DNA from: Herbaspirillum sp. 3R11
GTDB lineage: Bacteria; Pseudomonadota; Gammaproteobacteria; Burkholderiales; Burkholderiaceae_D
Assembly: GCF_004563925.1 (NCBI RefSeq)
Contig: NZ_SPNJ01000002.1
Location: forward strand, 1,052,625-1,116,624
DNA length: 64,000 nt
Reading direction: 5' to 3'
Of the stretch, positions 55,305 through 64,000 are shown in pieces (positions within the stretch are counted from its first letter, which is position 1; every line of letters begins with the position of its first letter). The notes under the pieces were generated by a model that saw only the letters and a program-made list of their open reading frames with translations, did not search any database and was not told the origin of the DNA. A program made the position numbers and the translations under genes.

Positions 55305-56561
55305 ATGAGATTGCCACCCGCAATCATTCCCCACACGGAAGAAGTCTTGCGTGAAATTTTGCGTTTCACCGGCCCTGCCGACGTCACGCTGTCACGCTAC
55401 TTCCGCGACAATCCCAAGCTCGGCGGCCGCGAACGCGGCGTCATCGCCGAATCGGTGTACGGCCTCTTGCGCAACAAGTCGGTCTTCACCAATTTCGCCG
55501 AATCCGGCGTCGGTCCGATGATGCGCCGCATGGCGCTGCTCGGCCTGGTCGACACGGTCAGCATCGAATCGATCGCCGGCCTGTCGCCCGAAGAAGTCGA
55601 GTGGCTCACGCGCACCGCCCAGATCGACCGCAACAAGCTGCCGCTGGCGATGCGCGCCAACATGCCGCCATGGCTGCTCGACAAGCTGATCGCACGTGAC
55701 GGTGAGGCCGCCGCCATGGAAATGGCCGAGGCATTGAACCAGCAAGCGCCGCTGGACTTGCGCGTCAACGCCATCAAGGCCAACCGCGAAGACGTCATGG
55801 CCGCATTGGCCGCAGCGCCCATCCTCTGCGAGCCGACGCCGTACTCGCCGCTGGGTCTGCGCGTGATCAAAAAGCCGGCGCTGCAGAACCTGCCGTTGTT
55901 CAAGGACGGCGCCATTGAAGTGCAGGATGAAGGCAGCCAGCTGCTGGCCCAGATCGTCGGCGTCAAGCGCGGCGAGATGGTGGTTGATTTCTGCGCCGGC
56001 GCCGGCGGCAAGACGCTGGCGCTGGGCGCAGCGATGCGCAACACCGGTCGCCTGTACGCCTTCGATATCTCGGAAAAACGCCTGGCCAAGCTCAAGCCGC
56101 GCCTCGCGCGCAGCGGCCTGTCCAACGTGCATCCGGTCATGATCGCCCACGAGAACGACGCCAAGGTCAAGCGCCTGGCCGGCAAGATCGACCGCGTTCT
56201 GGTCGACGCGCCCTGTAGCGGCCTCGGCACGCTGCGCCGCAATCCCGACATGAAGTGGCGCCAGACCGTCGAGACCGTGGCCGAAATGAATGTCAAGCAG
56301 ATCAGCATCCTTACCAGCGCATCACGCCTGGTGAAAGCCGGCGGTCGCCTGGTCTACGGCACCTGCAGTTTCCTCAATGAGGAAAACGAAGACATCGTCG
56401 CCCAGTTCCTGCAAGCCAATCCGGACTTCACGCTGGTGCCGATGAATACGGTGCTGGCTGAACAGAAGATCGACCTGGACACCGGCGAATACCTCAAGAT
56501 GCTGCCGCATGTGCATCACACCGACGGCTTCTTCGCAGCCGTACTGGAACGCAAGAAGTAA
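55305..56561 (+). CDS. RsmB/NOP-family RNA (cytosine-C5) methyltransferase
   Basis: A 418-residue SAM-dependent methyltransferase. SAM motif VVDFCAGAGGKTLALGA, catalytic VDAPCSGLGTLRRNPDMKWR with the Cys, and YGTCSFLNEENE with the second Cys. The N-terminal NusB-like region (TLSRYFRDNPKLGGRERGVIAESVYGLLRN) matches RsmB, but an RsmF-like or tRNA target cannot be excluded. The next gene starts at its stop (TAATG). Ribosome site GAAGGAAGCAGT. Confidence 0.9.
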   Translation: MRLPPAIIPHTEEVLREILRFTGPADVTLSRYFRDNPKLGGRERGVIAESVYGLLRNKSVFTNFAESGVGPMMRRMALLGLVDTVSIESIAGLSPEEVEWLTRTAQIDRNKLPLAMRANMPPWLLDKLIARDGEAAAMEMAEALNQQAPLDLRVNAIKANREDVMAALAAAPILCEPTPYSPLGLRVIKKPALQNLPLFKDGAIEVQDEGSQLLAQIVGVKRGEMVVDFCAGAGGKTLALGAAMRNTGRLYAFDISEKRLAKLKPRLARSGLSNVHPVMIAHENDAKVKRLAGKIDRVLVDAPCSGLGTLRRNPDMKWRQTVETVAEMNVKQISILTSASRLVKAGGRLVYGTCSFLNEENEDIVAQFLQANPDFTLVPMNTVLAEQKIDLDTGEYLKMLPHVHHTDGFFAAVLERKK

Positions 56562-57184
56562 TGCTGCAGATGTTGCAGGTCATTGTCATGCTGCCGGCGC
56601 TGGCCGGCATGCGGCGACATGGCGGTCATCTCGCCGCGTTCGCTCTGATTGCCTGCGCAGGGATTCCGGTCGCGCAGGCCTTTGATGCAGGCGGGCAGGT
56701 GCTGCCGGCACAAGGAACGCTTGAAACCGCCTTCACGCCGGGCGACGACATTGAAGGCTTGCTGACCGACGCCGTCGACAAGGCGCGCCGGCAAGTGCTG
56801 GTGCAAGCCTACATCCTGACCAGCAAGCCGCTCACAAAGTCACTGATCGCCGCCCGCAAGCGCGGCGTCGACGTGCGCGTGCTGGTCGATGCCGGCCAGC
56901 TCAACAAGCTCGGCCACGAACGCGTCGCCGCCATGCTTGTCGCCGGCGTCACGATCCGTGAAGAAACACGCTACAAGAGTGCACACAACAAGGTCATCGT
57001 CATTGATGCCGCCGGCGCTGACGCTACCGTGATCACCGGTAGCTATAATTTCACCTGGTCGGCGCAGAACAAGAATGCCGAAAACATCCTGATCGCGCGC
57101 AAGAATCCGCCGCTGGCGGCAAAGTACGTCGCCAATTGGATGCGCCATTTCGAAGAAGCCGAAGCGTATCGGCCGGACCACTAG
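56561..57184 (+). CDS. Exported single-HKD phospholipase D-family nuclease (Nuc-like)
   Basis: A 207-residue protein with an N-terminal signal (GHLAAFALIACAGIPVAQAF) and one HKD motif, SAHNKVIVIDAAGADATVITGSYNF, as in the Nuc/BfiI group that dimerises to form the active site. The stretch YILTSKPLTKSLIAARKRGVDVRVLVDAGQLN is typical of the family. It may cleave DNA or phosphodiesters in the periplasm. Start overlaps the upstream stop (TAATG); a later Met at residue 17 is possible. Confidence 0.87.
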   Translation: MLQMLQVIVMLPALAGMRRHGGHLAAFALIACAGIPVAQAFDAGGQVLPAQGTLETAFTPGDDIEGLLTDAVDKARRQVLVQAYILTSKPLTKSLIAARKRGVDVRVLVDAGQLNKLGHERVAAMLVAGVTIREETRYKSAHNKVIVIDAAGADATVITGSYNFTWSAQNKNAENILIARKNPPLAAKYVANWMRHFEEAEAYRPDH

Positions 57185-57220
57185 CCGCCAGCGCCACGCC
57201 TTCCACCGCCAAGAAAGATC

Positions 57221-58588
57221 ATGTCGACTTTGCTGACCGATTTCTATGACTACCTGTTCGGCGAACTGCCGCTGACGGAGTTGCTGCGCCAGCTTGCCGT
57301 CATCGCTCTGTGCATCGCCTGCGGCTGGGGTTTGTCGCGCTTGCTGCGCAAGCTGTTCACATTGTCGGGCGGCGTCGACGAGCAAAGCGTGGTGCACATC
57401 GGCGTCAAGAGTTTCGTGCGCGTGCTGTCGCCGCTGCTGATTCTGGTTCTGCTGACGCTGGCGCGGCTGGTGCTGATCCGCCTGAAGCTGCCGGTGACGC
57501 TGTGGCACGTCATGATGCCGCTGATGATTTCGCAGGTGGCGATGCGCTTCGTGTTCTATGTGCTGCGCCGCATCTTCGTCAAGGAAACCACCGCCGGCGC
57601 CTTCCTCCAGCTGTTCGAAAAAGTCTTCGCCACGCTGGTCTGGATCTGCGTGCTGCTCTACATCACCGGCCTGTGGCCGGATCTGGTCGATTACCTCGAC
57701 ACCACCATGCTGCCGCTGGGCCGCCACAAGACCTCGCTGCTGACCATCCTGCAGGCCACCGCCTCGGTGCTGGTGACGCTGATCATCGCGCTGTGGGCCG
57801 GCGCCATGCTGGAAGACCGCATGATGAAGATCAACACCATGCACTTGTCGCTGCGCACGGTGGTGGCGCGGATGGTGCGCGCGGTCCTGATCCTGGTGGC
57901 GATCCTGGTCAGCCTGTCGGCGGTCGGCATCGACCTGACGGTGCTGTCGGTATTCGGCGGCGCGCTGGGCGTCGGTCTGGGTCTGGGCCTGCAAAAGATC
58001 GCCAGCAGTTACGTGTCGGGCTTCGTCATCCTGCTCGAACGCAGCCTGGCGATCGGTGATATGGTGAATGTAGACCGTTACTTTGGAAAAGTGACGCAAA
58101 TCAACACGCGTTACACCATTCTCGAAGGGCTGGACGGCATTGAATCCGTGTTGCCCAACGAAATGTTCATGTCGACGCCGGTCCAGAACTACTCGCTGAA
58201 TCGAAAAATTATACGTTTGGCAACACAAGTTACGATCTTGTATCAGGACGATATCGAAACGGTGTTGTCTATGTTGGAGAAGGCCGCATTTGCAGTGGAG
58301 CGCGTATCCGACCAGATCTTGCCGCAAGCCTTGTTGCTCAAGATCGGCGAGGACGGTTTGCAACTGGAAATAGGTTTTTGGATCACCGACCCGGAAAATG
58401 GTCGTCTGAATGTGCTCTCGGACGTTAACAGGGCTATCTGGAGGGTGTTCAAAACCCATGGCATCCAGGTGGCGCATCCAAAACGCGACATTCGGCTGAT
58501 GGATGAGCGCAGTTTTGAACAAAGTGTTGACGGAATGGCATTTTCCGCGCACAAGAATGCACAATCAGCGTACAATGCCGGAAAATAA
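57221..58588 (+). CDS. MscS-family mechanosensitive channel
   Basis: A 455-residue membrane protein with several N-terminal helices, then the MscS pore helix and beta domain: LTVLSVFGGALGVGLGLGLQKIASSYVSGFVILLERSLAIGDMVNV. The Gly/Ala-rich pore helix and IGDMVNV motif are diagnostic. It opens with membrane tension to release solutes under hypo-osmotic shock. The C-terminal cage domain is normal. Stop is followed by a 103-bp gap before the desaturase. Confidence 0.93.
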   Translation: MSTLLTDFYDYLFGELPLTELLRQLAVIALCIACGWGLSRLLRKLFTLSGGVDEQSVVHIGVKSFVRVLSPLLILVLLTLARLVLIRLKLPVTLWHVMMPLMISQVAMRFVFYVLRRIFVKETTAGAFLQLFEKVFATLVWICVLLYITGLWPDLVDYLDTTMLPLGRHKTSLLTILQATASVLVTLIIALWAGAMLEDRMMKINTMHLSLRTVVARMVRAVLILVAILVSLSAVGIDLTVLSVFGGALGVGLGLGLQKIASSYVSGFVILLERSLAIGDMVNVDRYFGKVTQINTRYTILEGLDGIESVLPNEMFMSTPVQNYSLNRKIIRLATQVTILYQDDIETVLSMLEKAAFAVERVSDQILPQALLLKIGEDGLQLEIGFWITDPENGRLNVLSDVNRAIWRVFKTHGIQVAHPKRDIRLMDERSFEQSVDGMAFSAHKNAQSAYNAGK

Positions 58589-58691
58589 AAGAATATAAGT
58601 GCTAGATGGTGGCAACTTCACTCGGCAAGTTGCTCAGCAAGTTGTTTTGGCAAACTCATTTGCCGTGAAGTTTTTCTTTTTTGGAGTGGTA

Positions 58692-59888
58692 ATGACAGTA
58701 GATTCGATCCTGGACTTTCTTTCGAACGGCTTGCTGCACGCAACCGGTTGGCAGATTTTCTTTTACACCCTGATTGTGACCCACATCACGATCGCGGGCG
58801 TCACCATTTACCTGCATCGTTGCCAGGCGCACCGTGCGCTGGATCTACACGCCATTCCAAGTCACTTTTTCCGTTTCTGGCTGTGGATTACCACAGGCAT
58901 GGTCACCAAGGAGTGGGCCGCGATTCACCGCAAGCATCACGCCAAGTGCGAAACTGAAGAAGATCCGCACAGCCCGCAAGTACGCGGCATCAAGAAGGTG
59001 CTGCTGGAGGGCGCCGAGCTGTATCGCACGGAATCCAAGAACGCCGAAACCATGGAAAAGTATGGCCATGGCACGCCGGATGACTGGGTCGAGCGCAACG
59101 TCTATACCCGTTTCGGCTGGCAAGGCGTCGGCCTGATGCTGATCATCGACGTCATGCTGTTCGGCGTCATCGGTCTGACCGTCTGGGCTGTCCAGATGCT
59201 ATGGATCCCGATTACCGCCGCCGGCATCATCAACGGCATCGGCCACTTCTGGGGCTATCGCAATTACGACTGCAACGACGCTGCGACCAACGTGTTCCCA
59301 TGGGGCATCATCATCGGCGGCGAAGAACTGCACAACAACCACCACACTTTCGGTACCTCGGCCAAGCTGTCGTCCAAGTGGTATGAGTTCGACATCGGCT
59401 GGATGTACATCCGTATTCTGGAAATGATGGGCCTGGCCAAGGTCAAGAAGGTTGCACCTGCACCGAAGTTCGATCGCCAGAAGCTGGTCGCCGACTTTGA
59501 CACCCTGCAATCCGTGATCGCCAACCGCTACGACGTCATGTCCAAGTACGCCAAGTCGCTCAAGCGCGCCTGGGCTGATGAGTTGGAGCACCTGGCGGAA
59601 AAAGCCAAGCTGGAATCGCGTTTCCTGAAGTCGTCCAAGAAGTTGCTGCAACGTGAACCGGCCAAGCTGGAAGACGGCCAGAAGCAACAATTGTCCGAGT
59701 TGTTCACGCACAGCAAGGCGCTGCAAACCATGCACGAAATGCGCGTGGAGCTGGGTTTGATCTGGGGCCGTTCCAATTCGACCCGCGAACAGCTGCTGCA
59801 ACAGTTGCAAGACTGGTGCGTGCGTGCTGAAGCATCCGGCATCCATGCACTGCGCGATTTTGCGCTGCGCCTGCGTAGCTACGCTTAA
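58692..59888 (+). CDS. Fatty acid desaturase (acyl-CoA delta-9 type)
   Basis: A 398-residue membrane di-iron enzyme that adds a double bond to acyl chains. Three His boxes: HRCQAHRALD, HRKHHAKCE and HNNHHTF. Membrane spans flank the first box and follow it (ITTGMVTKEWAAIHR). The C-terminal 140 residues (KVKKVAPAPKFDRQKLV... coiled, Lys/Glu-rich) exceed the minimal enzyme, as in proteobacterial DesC-like enzymes. ATG 58692 with GGAG selected. The MliC-like gene starts 17 bp after the stop. Confidence 0.9.
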   Translation: MTVDSILDFLSNGLLHATGWQIFFYTLIVTHITIAGVTIYLHRCQAHRALDLHAIPSHFFRFWLWITTGMVTKEWAAIHRKHHAKCETEEDPHSPQVRGIKKVLLEGAELYRTESKNAETMEKYGHGTPDDWVERNVYTRFGWQGVGLMLIIDVMLFGVIGLTVWAVQMLWIPITAAGIINGIGHFWGYRNYDCNDAATNVFPWGIIIGGEELHNNHHTFGTSAKLSSKWYEFDIGWMYIRILEMMGLAKVKKVAPAPKFDRQKLVADFDTLQSVIANRYDVMSKYAKSLKRAWADELEHLAEKAKLESRFLKSSKKLLQREPAKLEDGQKQQLSELFTHSKALQTMHEMRVELGLIWGRSNSTREQLLQQLQDWCVRAEASGIHALRDFALRLRSYA

Positions 59889-59904
59889 TTTGTATCGATC
59901 GGCT

Positions 59905-60291
59905 GTGAGTAAAGTTCTTCCTGCAATTTTGCTCGCAGTCGTCGCCGCTTCGGCGGCGCTTCCCGGCGCGACGCTGGCGAAGACTGCAGTCCCCAATCTC
60001 AACCTCCCCGACGTCAAGATCCTGAGCCAGCAACGGCTGATTTATCGTTGCGCCGGCGACGTGCGTTTGCCGGTGCGCTATCTCAACACCAACGCGGGCG
60101 CCTTCGCATACCTGCCGGTAGCGGGCAAGCGCCAGCTGTTCGTGAGCGTGGTTGCGGCTTCGGGCGTGAAATACGTTGCCGGACGCTATGTCTGGTGGAA
60201 CAAGGGGAACGAGGGATTTCTATCTGATGAAACGCTGGGCGAAGATGCGGAGCCCATCCTCAAGGATTGCAAACAAATTGAAAATTGGTGA
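59905..60291 (+). CDS. MliC-family C-type lysozyme inhibitor
   Basis: A 128-residue exported protein. Signal MSKVLPAILLAVVAASAALPGATLA, then the MliC pattern: LIYRCAGDVRLPVRYLN, AFAYLPVAGKRQLFVSVVAASGVKYVAGRYVWWNKGNEG and a late Cys (LKDCKQ) likely paired with the one in YRCAG. MliC/PliC proteins bind host lysozyme via the SGxxY region, present as ASGVKY. No lipobox, so it should be periplasmic (PliC-like). Start is GTG 59905; an earlier frame overlaps desaturase and was rejected. Confidence 0.85.
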   Translation: MSKVLPAILLAVVAASAALPGATLAKTAVPNLNLPDVKILSQQRLIYRCAGDVRLPVRYLNTNAGAFAYLPVAGKRQLFVSVVAASGVKYVAGRYVWWNKGNEGFLSDETLGEDAEPILKDCKQIENW

Positions 60292-60361
60292 GGGCAGGGC
60301 AGCAGGTTTTCCCGCTATCAATTTCACCAGACGCTGCGCATTCTTCAGGAATGCGCAGGCA

Positions 60362-60398
60362 ATAAAAAAGCCCCGGATGCAAATCGCGGGGCTTTTTT
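60362..60398. terminator. Bidirectional terminator between the MliC-like gene and rpmG
   Basis: AGCCCCG (60369-60375) with CGGGGCT (60387-60393), 11-nt loop, T run at the right and A run at the left. It serves both the plus-strand inhibitor gene and rpmG on the minus strand. Confidence 0.8.
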
Positions 60399-60418
60399 TA
60401 CGACAAGAGGAAAATCAA

Positions 60419-60586
60419 TTACTTGATCTTGGTCTCTTTGTATTCAACGTGCTTGCGAACCTTGGGATCGAACTTCATGATCGCCAGTTTTTCAGGTGTC
60501 GTGCGCTTGTTCTTTGTCGTGGTGTAGAAGTGACCTGTACCTGCGGTCGATTCCAACTTGATTTTGTCGCGGCCGGATTTAGCCAT
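60419..60586 (-). CDS. rpmG: 50S ribosomal protein L33
   Basis: A 55-residue protein below the length limit of common gene finders: [20 protein letters not shown], then [20 protein letters not shown] and [15 protein letters not shown]. It is the Cys-free form of L33 (no CxxC), so it does not need zinc. It follows rpmB with a 24-bp gap in the usual rpmB-rpmG operon. Confidence 0.97.
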   Translation of the reverse strand: MAKSGRDKIKLESTAGTGHFYTTTKNKRTTPEKLAIMKFDPKVRKHVEYKETKIK

Positions 60587-60610
60587 GATAGATTTCCTTT
60601 ACTCTGCTAG

Positions 60611-60847
60611 TTAGACTTTTACGCCGCGAGCACGCATATCGACCAGAACGGCATCAATGCCGACTTTGTCGATCACGCGCAGGCCGGCGTTGGACAAGCG
60701 CAGGGAAACCCAGCGGTTTTCCGACTCGACGAAAATACGGCGATTTTGCAGGTTAGGCAAAAAGCGACGCTTGGTCTTGTTGTTCGCATGGGAGACGTTG
60801 TTGCCGACCATCGGCCCCTTCCCGGTGACTTGGCATACACGTGCCAT
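60611..60847 (-). CDS. rpmB: 50S ribosomal protein L28
   Basis: A 78-residue ribosomal protein: [60 protein letters not shown]. The Cys in the N-terminal part is single, the non-zinc form. The frame continues upstream but the ATG at 60847 has AAGGAGCACTCC. It heads the rpmB-rpmG operon. Confidence 0.97.
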   Translation of the reverse strand: MARVCQVTGKGPMVGNNVSHANNKTKRRFLPNLQNRRIFVESENRWVSLRLSNAGLRVIDKVGIDAVLVDMRARGVKV

Positions 60848-60993
60848 GGAGTGCTCCTTAAAAATTCCAGAAATTGGAAAAAAAGAGAGTATAGCCAAAA
60901 ACCATTGATTATTCAATGACTTGCAGAAAACAATTGTGTCGTTGTGATTAATTAAATTTAACAATTGCAAAAGGCCTTCCGGATCCCTTGTTG

Positions 60994-61668
60994 CTATAGC
61001 TGCCCATGCTCCGCAAATGAATGCGTGCGTCGTCCGGCCACCACGATGTGATCCAGCACGCGCACGTCTACCAGGCCCAGCGCCTGTTGCAGCGTCTGTG
61101 TCAGCAGCAGGTCCGCGCTGCTCGGCTCCGGCTCGCCGGAAGGGTGATTATGGGCCAGAATCACGCCCGCAGCGTTGCGCGCCAGCGCCGCCTTGACGAT
61201 TTCACGAGGATAAACGCTGGCTTGCGTCAGCGTGCCGCGAAACATTTCCTCGGCCTCGATCAGGCGATTCTTGACGTCAAGAAACAGCACCACGAAGCTT
61301 TCATACGCCTTGCCATGAAACAGCAGCTGTAAATAATGCGCCACCGCCTTGGGCGAGCTGAGCGCGGCGCCGGTCGTCAGTTCTTCGGCCAGCGCGCGCC
61401 GGGCCAATTCCAGGACGGCCTGCAATTGAGCGTATTTGGCCGGACCGAGGCCGTTGATGCCGCAAAAATCGGCCAGCCGGGCGGCAAACAGTCCTTGCAG
61501 TGAGCCGAAATGCCCGACCATGTCGCGTCCGAGGTCGACCGCGCTTTTGCCGGTCACGCCCACGCGCAGGAACACCGCCAGCAATTCGGCGTCAGACAGG
61601 GATTGCGCGCCTTGCCGGATCAGGCGCTCGCGTGGGCGCTGGTCTTCCGGCCAATCGGTGATTGCCAT
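60994..61668 (-). CDS. radC: RadC/YicR-family JAMM-domain protein
   Basis: A 224-residue protein with an N-terminal helix-hairpin-helix ([24 protein letters not shown]) and a C-terminal JAMM motif [15 protein letters not shown] with the HxH...D metal site. The family was once linked to DNA repair, but its role is unclear. Divergent from slpA; ribosome site AAAAGGACCCC. Confidence 0.94.
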   Translation of the reverse strand: MAITDWPEDQRPRERLIRQGAQSLSDAELLAVFLRVGVTGKSAVDLGRDMVGHFGSLQGLFAARLADFCGINGLGPAKYAQLQAVLELARRALAEELTTGAALSSPKAVAHYLQLLFHGKAYESFVVLFLDVKNRLIEAEEMFRGTLTQASVYPREIVKAALARNAAGVILAHNHPSGEPEPSSADLLLTQTLQQALGLVDVRVLDHIVVAGRRTHSFAEHGQL

Positions 61669-61827
61669 GGGGTCCTTTTAAATGCTCAAAAGTCGAGGGG
61701 GTTTTTTACGGAGCTTCGCAACGTGGCTTACAATAGCGGGCTGTCGTATCGATTTATGCTGTCTCAATCCGGCCTGCTTATTTGCCACGCTGTCACGCTT
61801 ACTGAAAACTGTTACTGAAAACTGTTC

Positions 61828-62283
61828 ATGTCCAACGCCTCCGTCCCGGTCGTCACCGAAACCGCTTATCTCACCCTGCATTACCGCCTGGCTTCGCTGA
61901 CCGGTGAAAACATCGTCAGCACCTTCGAGGAAAAGCCGGCCACGCTGCAATTCGGGCAAGGACAGCTGGCACCATTCCTGGAAGCCTGCCTGCTGGGATT
62001 GCCGGAAGGCGTGCACCAGACTTTCGAGCTGGCGCCGGAGCAGGCTTTTGGACCGCGCAACCCGGAATTGATTCAGCGCATCTCGCGCGCCACGCTGGAA
62101 GAAAACTCGTCGATGGACGCAGATTATCGCGTCGGCGACCTGGTCGATTTCGCGGCGCCGGGCGGCGGCCGCTTTGCAGGCGTGTTGCGTGAGATCGATG
62201 CGCAAGGCGCGCTGTTCGATTTCAATCACCCGCTGGCCGGACAAACACTTAAATTTGAAGTAAAAATCATCGGGATTCTGTAA
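61828..62283 (+). CDS. slpA: FKBP-type peptidyl-prolyl isomerase, SlpA/FkpB type
   Basis: A 151-residue protein with the SlpA-type FKBP core: [64 protein letters not shown], and the IF domain loop with [18 protein letters not shown]. It isomerises proline peptide bonds and has chaperone activity in the cytoplasm. Directly precedes ispH in the common order. No strong ribosome site at ATG 61828. Confidence 0.93.
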   Translation: MSNASVPVVTETAYLTLHYRLASLTGENIVSTFEEKPATLQFGQGQLAPFLEACLLGLPEGVHQTFELAPEQAFGPRNPELIQRISRATLEENSSMDADYRVGDLVDFAAPGGGRFAGVLREIDAQGALFDFNHPLAGQTLKFEVKIIGIL

Positions 62284-62293
62284 GGTGCTCGAT

Positions 62294-63259
62294 ATGGACA
62301 AGCAAGAATCTGAAATTTTATTGGCTCAGCCGCGCGGTTTTTGCGCCGGCGTCGATCGCGCCATCGAAATCGTCGAGCGCGCGCTGACGCAATTCGGCGC
62401 ACCGATCTACGTGCGCCATGAAATCGTCCATAACGCCTACGTCGTCGCCGACCTGCGCAACAAGGGGGCGATCTTCATCGAAGAGCTGGCCGACGTACCG
62501 GCCGGGAACACCGTCATCTTTTCGGCGCACGGCGTCTCCAAGGCGGTGCAGGCCGAAGCGCAAGAACGCGGCCTGACCGTGTTCGACGCTACCTGCCCGC
62601 TGGTTACCAAGGTCCACATGGAAGTGGCCAAGATGCGCCGCGACGGCCGTGAGATCATCATGATCGGCCACCAGGGCCATCCTGAAGTCGAAGGCACCAT
62701 GGGCCAGACCGAAGCCGGCATGTATCTCGTGGAAACCGTCGACGACGTCCTCAAGCTGCAGGTCACCGATCCCGACCAATTGGCGTATGTGTCGCAAACC
62801 ACCTTGTCGGTGGACGACACCACCGACATCATCGCCGCGCTCAAGCAACGCTTCCCGAATATCGCTGAGCCGAAAAAAGGTGACATCTGCTACGCCACCA
62901 CCAACCGCCAGGAAGCGGTCAAGTTCATGGCGCCGCAGGTAGACGTCGTGATCGTGGTCGGTAGCCCCAACAGTTCAAACTCCAACCGCCTGCGTGAAGT
63001 TGCGGAAAAGAAGGGCGTGCCGGCCTATATGGTCGACAACGCCGAGCTGATCAAGCAGGAATGGCTGGACGGCAAGCGCCGCGTCGGCGTCACCGCCGGC
63101 GCCTCGGCGCCTGAAGTGCTGGTGCAGGCCGTCATTGATCGGATCAAGGAAGGCTCGTTGCGCAGCGTGCGCATTCTTGAGGGCATCGAAGAACATGTCA
63201 CGTTCCCGATGCCCAAGGGGCTGGGCGGCGGTCGTTCGGTGATCGGCAACAACAACTGA
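62294..63259 (+). CDS. ispH: 4-hydroxy-3-methylbut-2-enyl diphosphate reductase
   Basis: A 321-residue Fe-S enzyme, last step of the MEP isoprenoid pathway. The three cluster Cys are in [33 protein letters not shown] and [14 protein letters not shown], and the catalytic Glu region is VEGTMGQT. Start taken at ATG 62294 with TAAGG upstream; GTG 62285 is an alternative 2 bp after the slpA stop. Followed by an 18-bp palindrome and a terminator. Confidence 0.96.
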   Translation: MDKQESEILLAQPRGFCAGVDRAIEIVERALTQFGAPIYVRHEIVHNAYVVADLRNKGAIFIEELADVPAGNTVIFSAHGVSKAVQAEAQERGLTVFDATCPLVTKVHMEVAKMRRDGREIIMIGHQGHPEVEGTMGQTEAGMYLVETVDDVLKLQVTDPDQLAYVSQTTLSVDDTTDIIAALKQRFPNIAEPKKGDICYATTNRQEAVKFMAPQVDVVIVVGSPNSSNSNRLREVAEKKGVPAYMVDNAELIKQEWLDGKRRVGVTAGASAPEVLVQAVIDRIKEGSLRSVRILEGIEEHVTFPMPKGLGGGRSVIGNNN

Positions 63260-63265
63260 AGAGTC

Positions 63266-63283
63266 GATTCAATCGATTGAATC
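63266..63283. repeat. Perfect 18-bp palindrome after ispH
   Basis: GATTCAATC joined to its complement GATTGAATC at 63266-63283, just after the ispH stop and before the terminator. It may be a protein site or a cruciform; no function is known. Confidence 0.5.
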
Positions 63284-63313
63284 AATTTCCCGGTTTGCTT
63301 CGGGACTGAAAAG

Positions 63314-63337
63314 AGCGCACTCCGGTGCGCTTTTTTT
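63314..63337 (+). terminator. Terminator of ispH
   Basis: AGCGCAC (63314-63320) with GTGCGCT (63325-63331), loop TCCG, then a T run. Confidence 0.85.
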
Positions 63338-63411
63338 ATGTCCGGGATGTCATGGCTGAACAGGCCGGACGGGCATTTGCGCGGTTTTTCGTGTGGCAGC
63401 CTGCGCTTAGG

Positions 63412-63463
63412 TATAATCCCGCTCCAACCGCGAGTCCCCCATAAGGCGCACTCGCTTTTTTGA
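63412..63463 (+). promoter_or_regulatory. Promoter-like TATAAT followed by a terminator-like hairpin
   Basis: TATAAT (63412-63417) without a clear -35 is followed within 15 bp by a hairpin with arms GCGAGT and ACTCGC (about 63431-63456) and a T run. The layout would give a short transcript upstream of livH, either an attenuated leader or a small RNA. It sits in the 527-bp gap between ispH and livH. Confidence 0.4.
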
Positions 63464-63504
63464 TCGTCCCAAGACCTTTCGACAAAGAAGGAGCGTCCCT
63501 GATC

Positions 63505-63615
63505 ATGACCATCCGCATGAGTACCCCTAAGAATTTGCCCCAGCTTGCCCTTGCACGCTCCATCTTGACGCGCTTTTTCTCTCGTTCCCTTCACGTTTCC
63601 CGTTTGACCTCATAG
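63505..63615 (+). CDS. Possible 36-aa leader peptide upstream of livH
   Basis: ATG 63505 with a good AAGGAGCG ribosome site starts MTIRMSTPKNLPQLALAR and stops at 63613-63615. It has 6 Leu in 36 residues. A leader peptide that senses leucine supply is conceivable for a branched-chain amino acid transporter operon. The Leu codons are not clustered, so this is only a suggestion. Confidence 0.3.
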   Translation: MTIRMSTPKNLPQLALARSILTRFFSRSLHVSRLTS

Positions 63616-63786
63616 CGCCCCACCGCCGACAGCGCGAGTCATGGCCGTCTGCCGCCGCCGTCAAGCGCTTGCAAGATCCGGCCGATCGGGAACGTTTTTT
63701 GCTCTATCGCTCGCATGCATGGCCGCGAGCCGGCTTTGCCCTCGCAGGCATTTCATTGATTCGTTACACATAATTAGGAAGCATCC

Positions 63787-64000
63787 ATGGACATATTCAT
63801 CCAGCAAATCATCAACGGCCTGGTCCTGGGGAGCATGTACGCCCTGATCGCATTGGGTTACACGATGGTGTATGGCGTGCTGAACCTGATCAATTTTGCG
63901 CACGGCGACGTGCTCATGATCGGCGCGATGGCAGGCTTGAGCATTTTGAAGCTGATCCAGCACGTGGCGCCGGACCTGCCGGGCATCGTCAAGCTGATCA
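63787..64000 (+). CDS. livH: Branched-chain amino acid ABC transporter permease LivH, 3' end outside window
   Basis: The first 71 residues are visible: MDIFIQQIINGLVLGSMYAL, IALGYTMVYGVLNLINFAHGDVLMIGAMAG. This is the LivH N-terminus, with the NFAHGD motif at the end of the first helices. It forms with LivM a membrane channel for leucine, isoleucine and valine. AGGAAG ribosome site. The rest of the liv operon lies to the right. Confidence 0.93.
   Translation, partial: MDIFIQQIINGLVLGSMYALIALGYTMVYGVLNLINFAHGDVLMIGAMAGLSILKLIQHVAPDLPGIVKLI

Overview
The window is a high-GC betaproteobacterial chromosome segment, most probably Oxalobacteraceae and close to Herbaspirillum. The basis is the protein style of the housekeeping genes, the local orders xseA/exbB/exbD/lpxK/trm112/kdsB/adk and rpmG/rpmB/radC/slpA/ispH, and the density of aromatic-acid and sugar-acid catabolic operons. 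This assignment comes from recognising families, not from a database search. No rRNA, tRNA, CRISPR array, insertion sequence or prophage was seen; the segment reads as stable chromosome with an accessory catabolic part followed by a core part.

Left part (1-13.0 kb): a class I glutamine amidotransferase cut by the window edge, a molbindin, a PAS-PAS-GGDEF-EAL cyclic-di-GMP protein, a peptide/opine-type solute-binding protein, an exported protein, a phospholipase D-like lipoprotein, a small Cys-rich protein, a large PepSY/flavodoxin/ferredoxin-reductase fusion under a probable Fur box, and a Bcr/CflA exporter.

Catabolic part (13.2-42.4 kb): (i) an operon of MFS transporter, ApnO-like oxidoisomerase, RuBisCO-like OiaX decarboxylase and OiaK-like kinase, with a FadR-type regulator gene. 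It probably converts imported D-apionate to L-erythrulose 1-phosphate, and a 27-bp palindromic operator lies in front of it. (ii) A homogentisate operon (aromatic acid transporter, hmgA, fahA, maiA) with a divergent LysR gene and a shared operator. (iii) A second EAL protein with a ruined GGDEF site, a MaoC/HxlR divergent pair, MarR and MFS genes, a secreted esterase and an aldo/keto reductase. (iv) A six-gene operon (isochorismatase-like hydrolase, amidohydrolase, two XapX proteins, DoxX, DUF1275) of unknown pathway. A composite promoter element in front of it recurs, with identical spacing and orientation, in front of the pirin-azoR operon 8 kb away. A DedA-rhodanese fusion and a LysR gene lie between the two.

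Core part (42.0-64.0 kb): OsmC, sodB, xseA, exbB-exbD, lpxK, a Trm112-like protein, kdsB, adk, a K+-independent-type proton pyrophosphatase, a 3-hydroxyacyl-CoA dehydrogenase-like SDR, a patatin phospholipase, an exported RNase Sa/barnase-like enzyme with its barstar-like inhibitor, purN, an RsmB-type methyltransferase, a single-HKD nuclease, an MscS channel, a fatty acid desaturase, an MliC-type lysozyme inhibitor, rpmB-rpmG, radC, slpA, ispH and the start of livH.

The best candidates for something undescribed are the six-gene operon together with its shared promoter element (34.0-41.9 kb). The apionate RuBisCO-like operon with its operator comes next, then the exported RNase/barstar pair.
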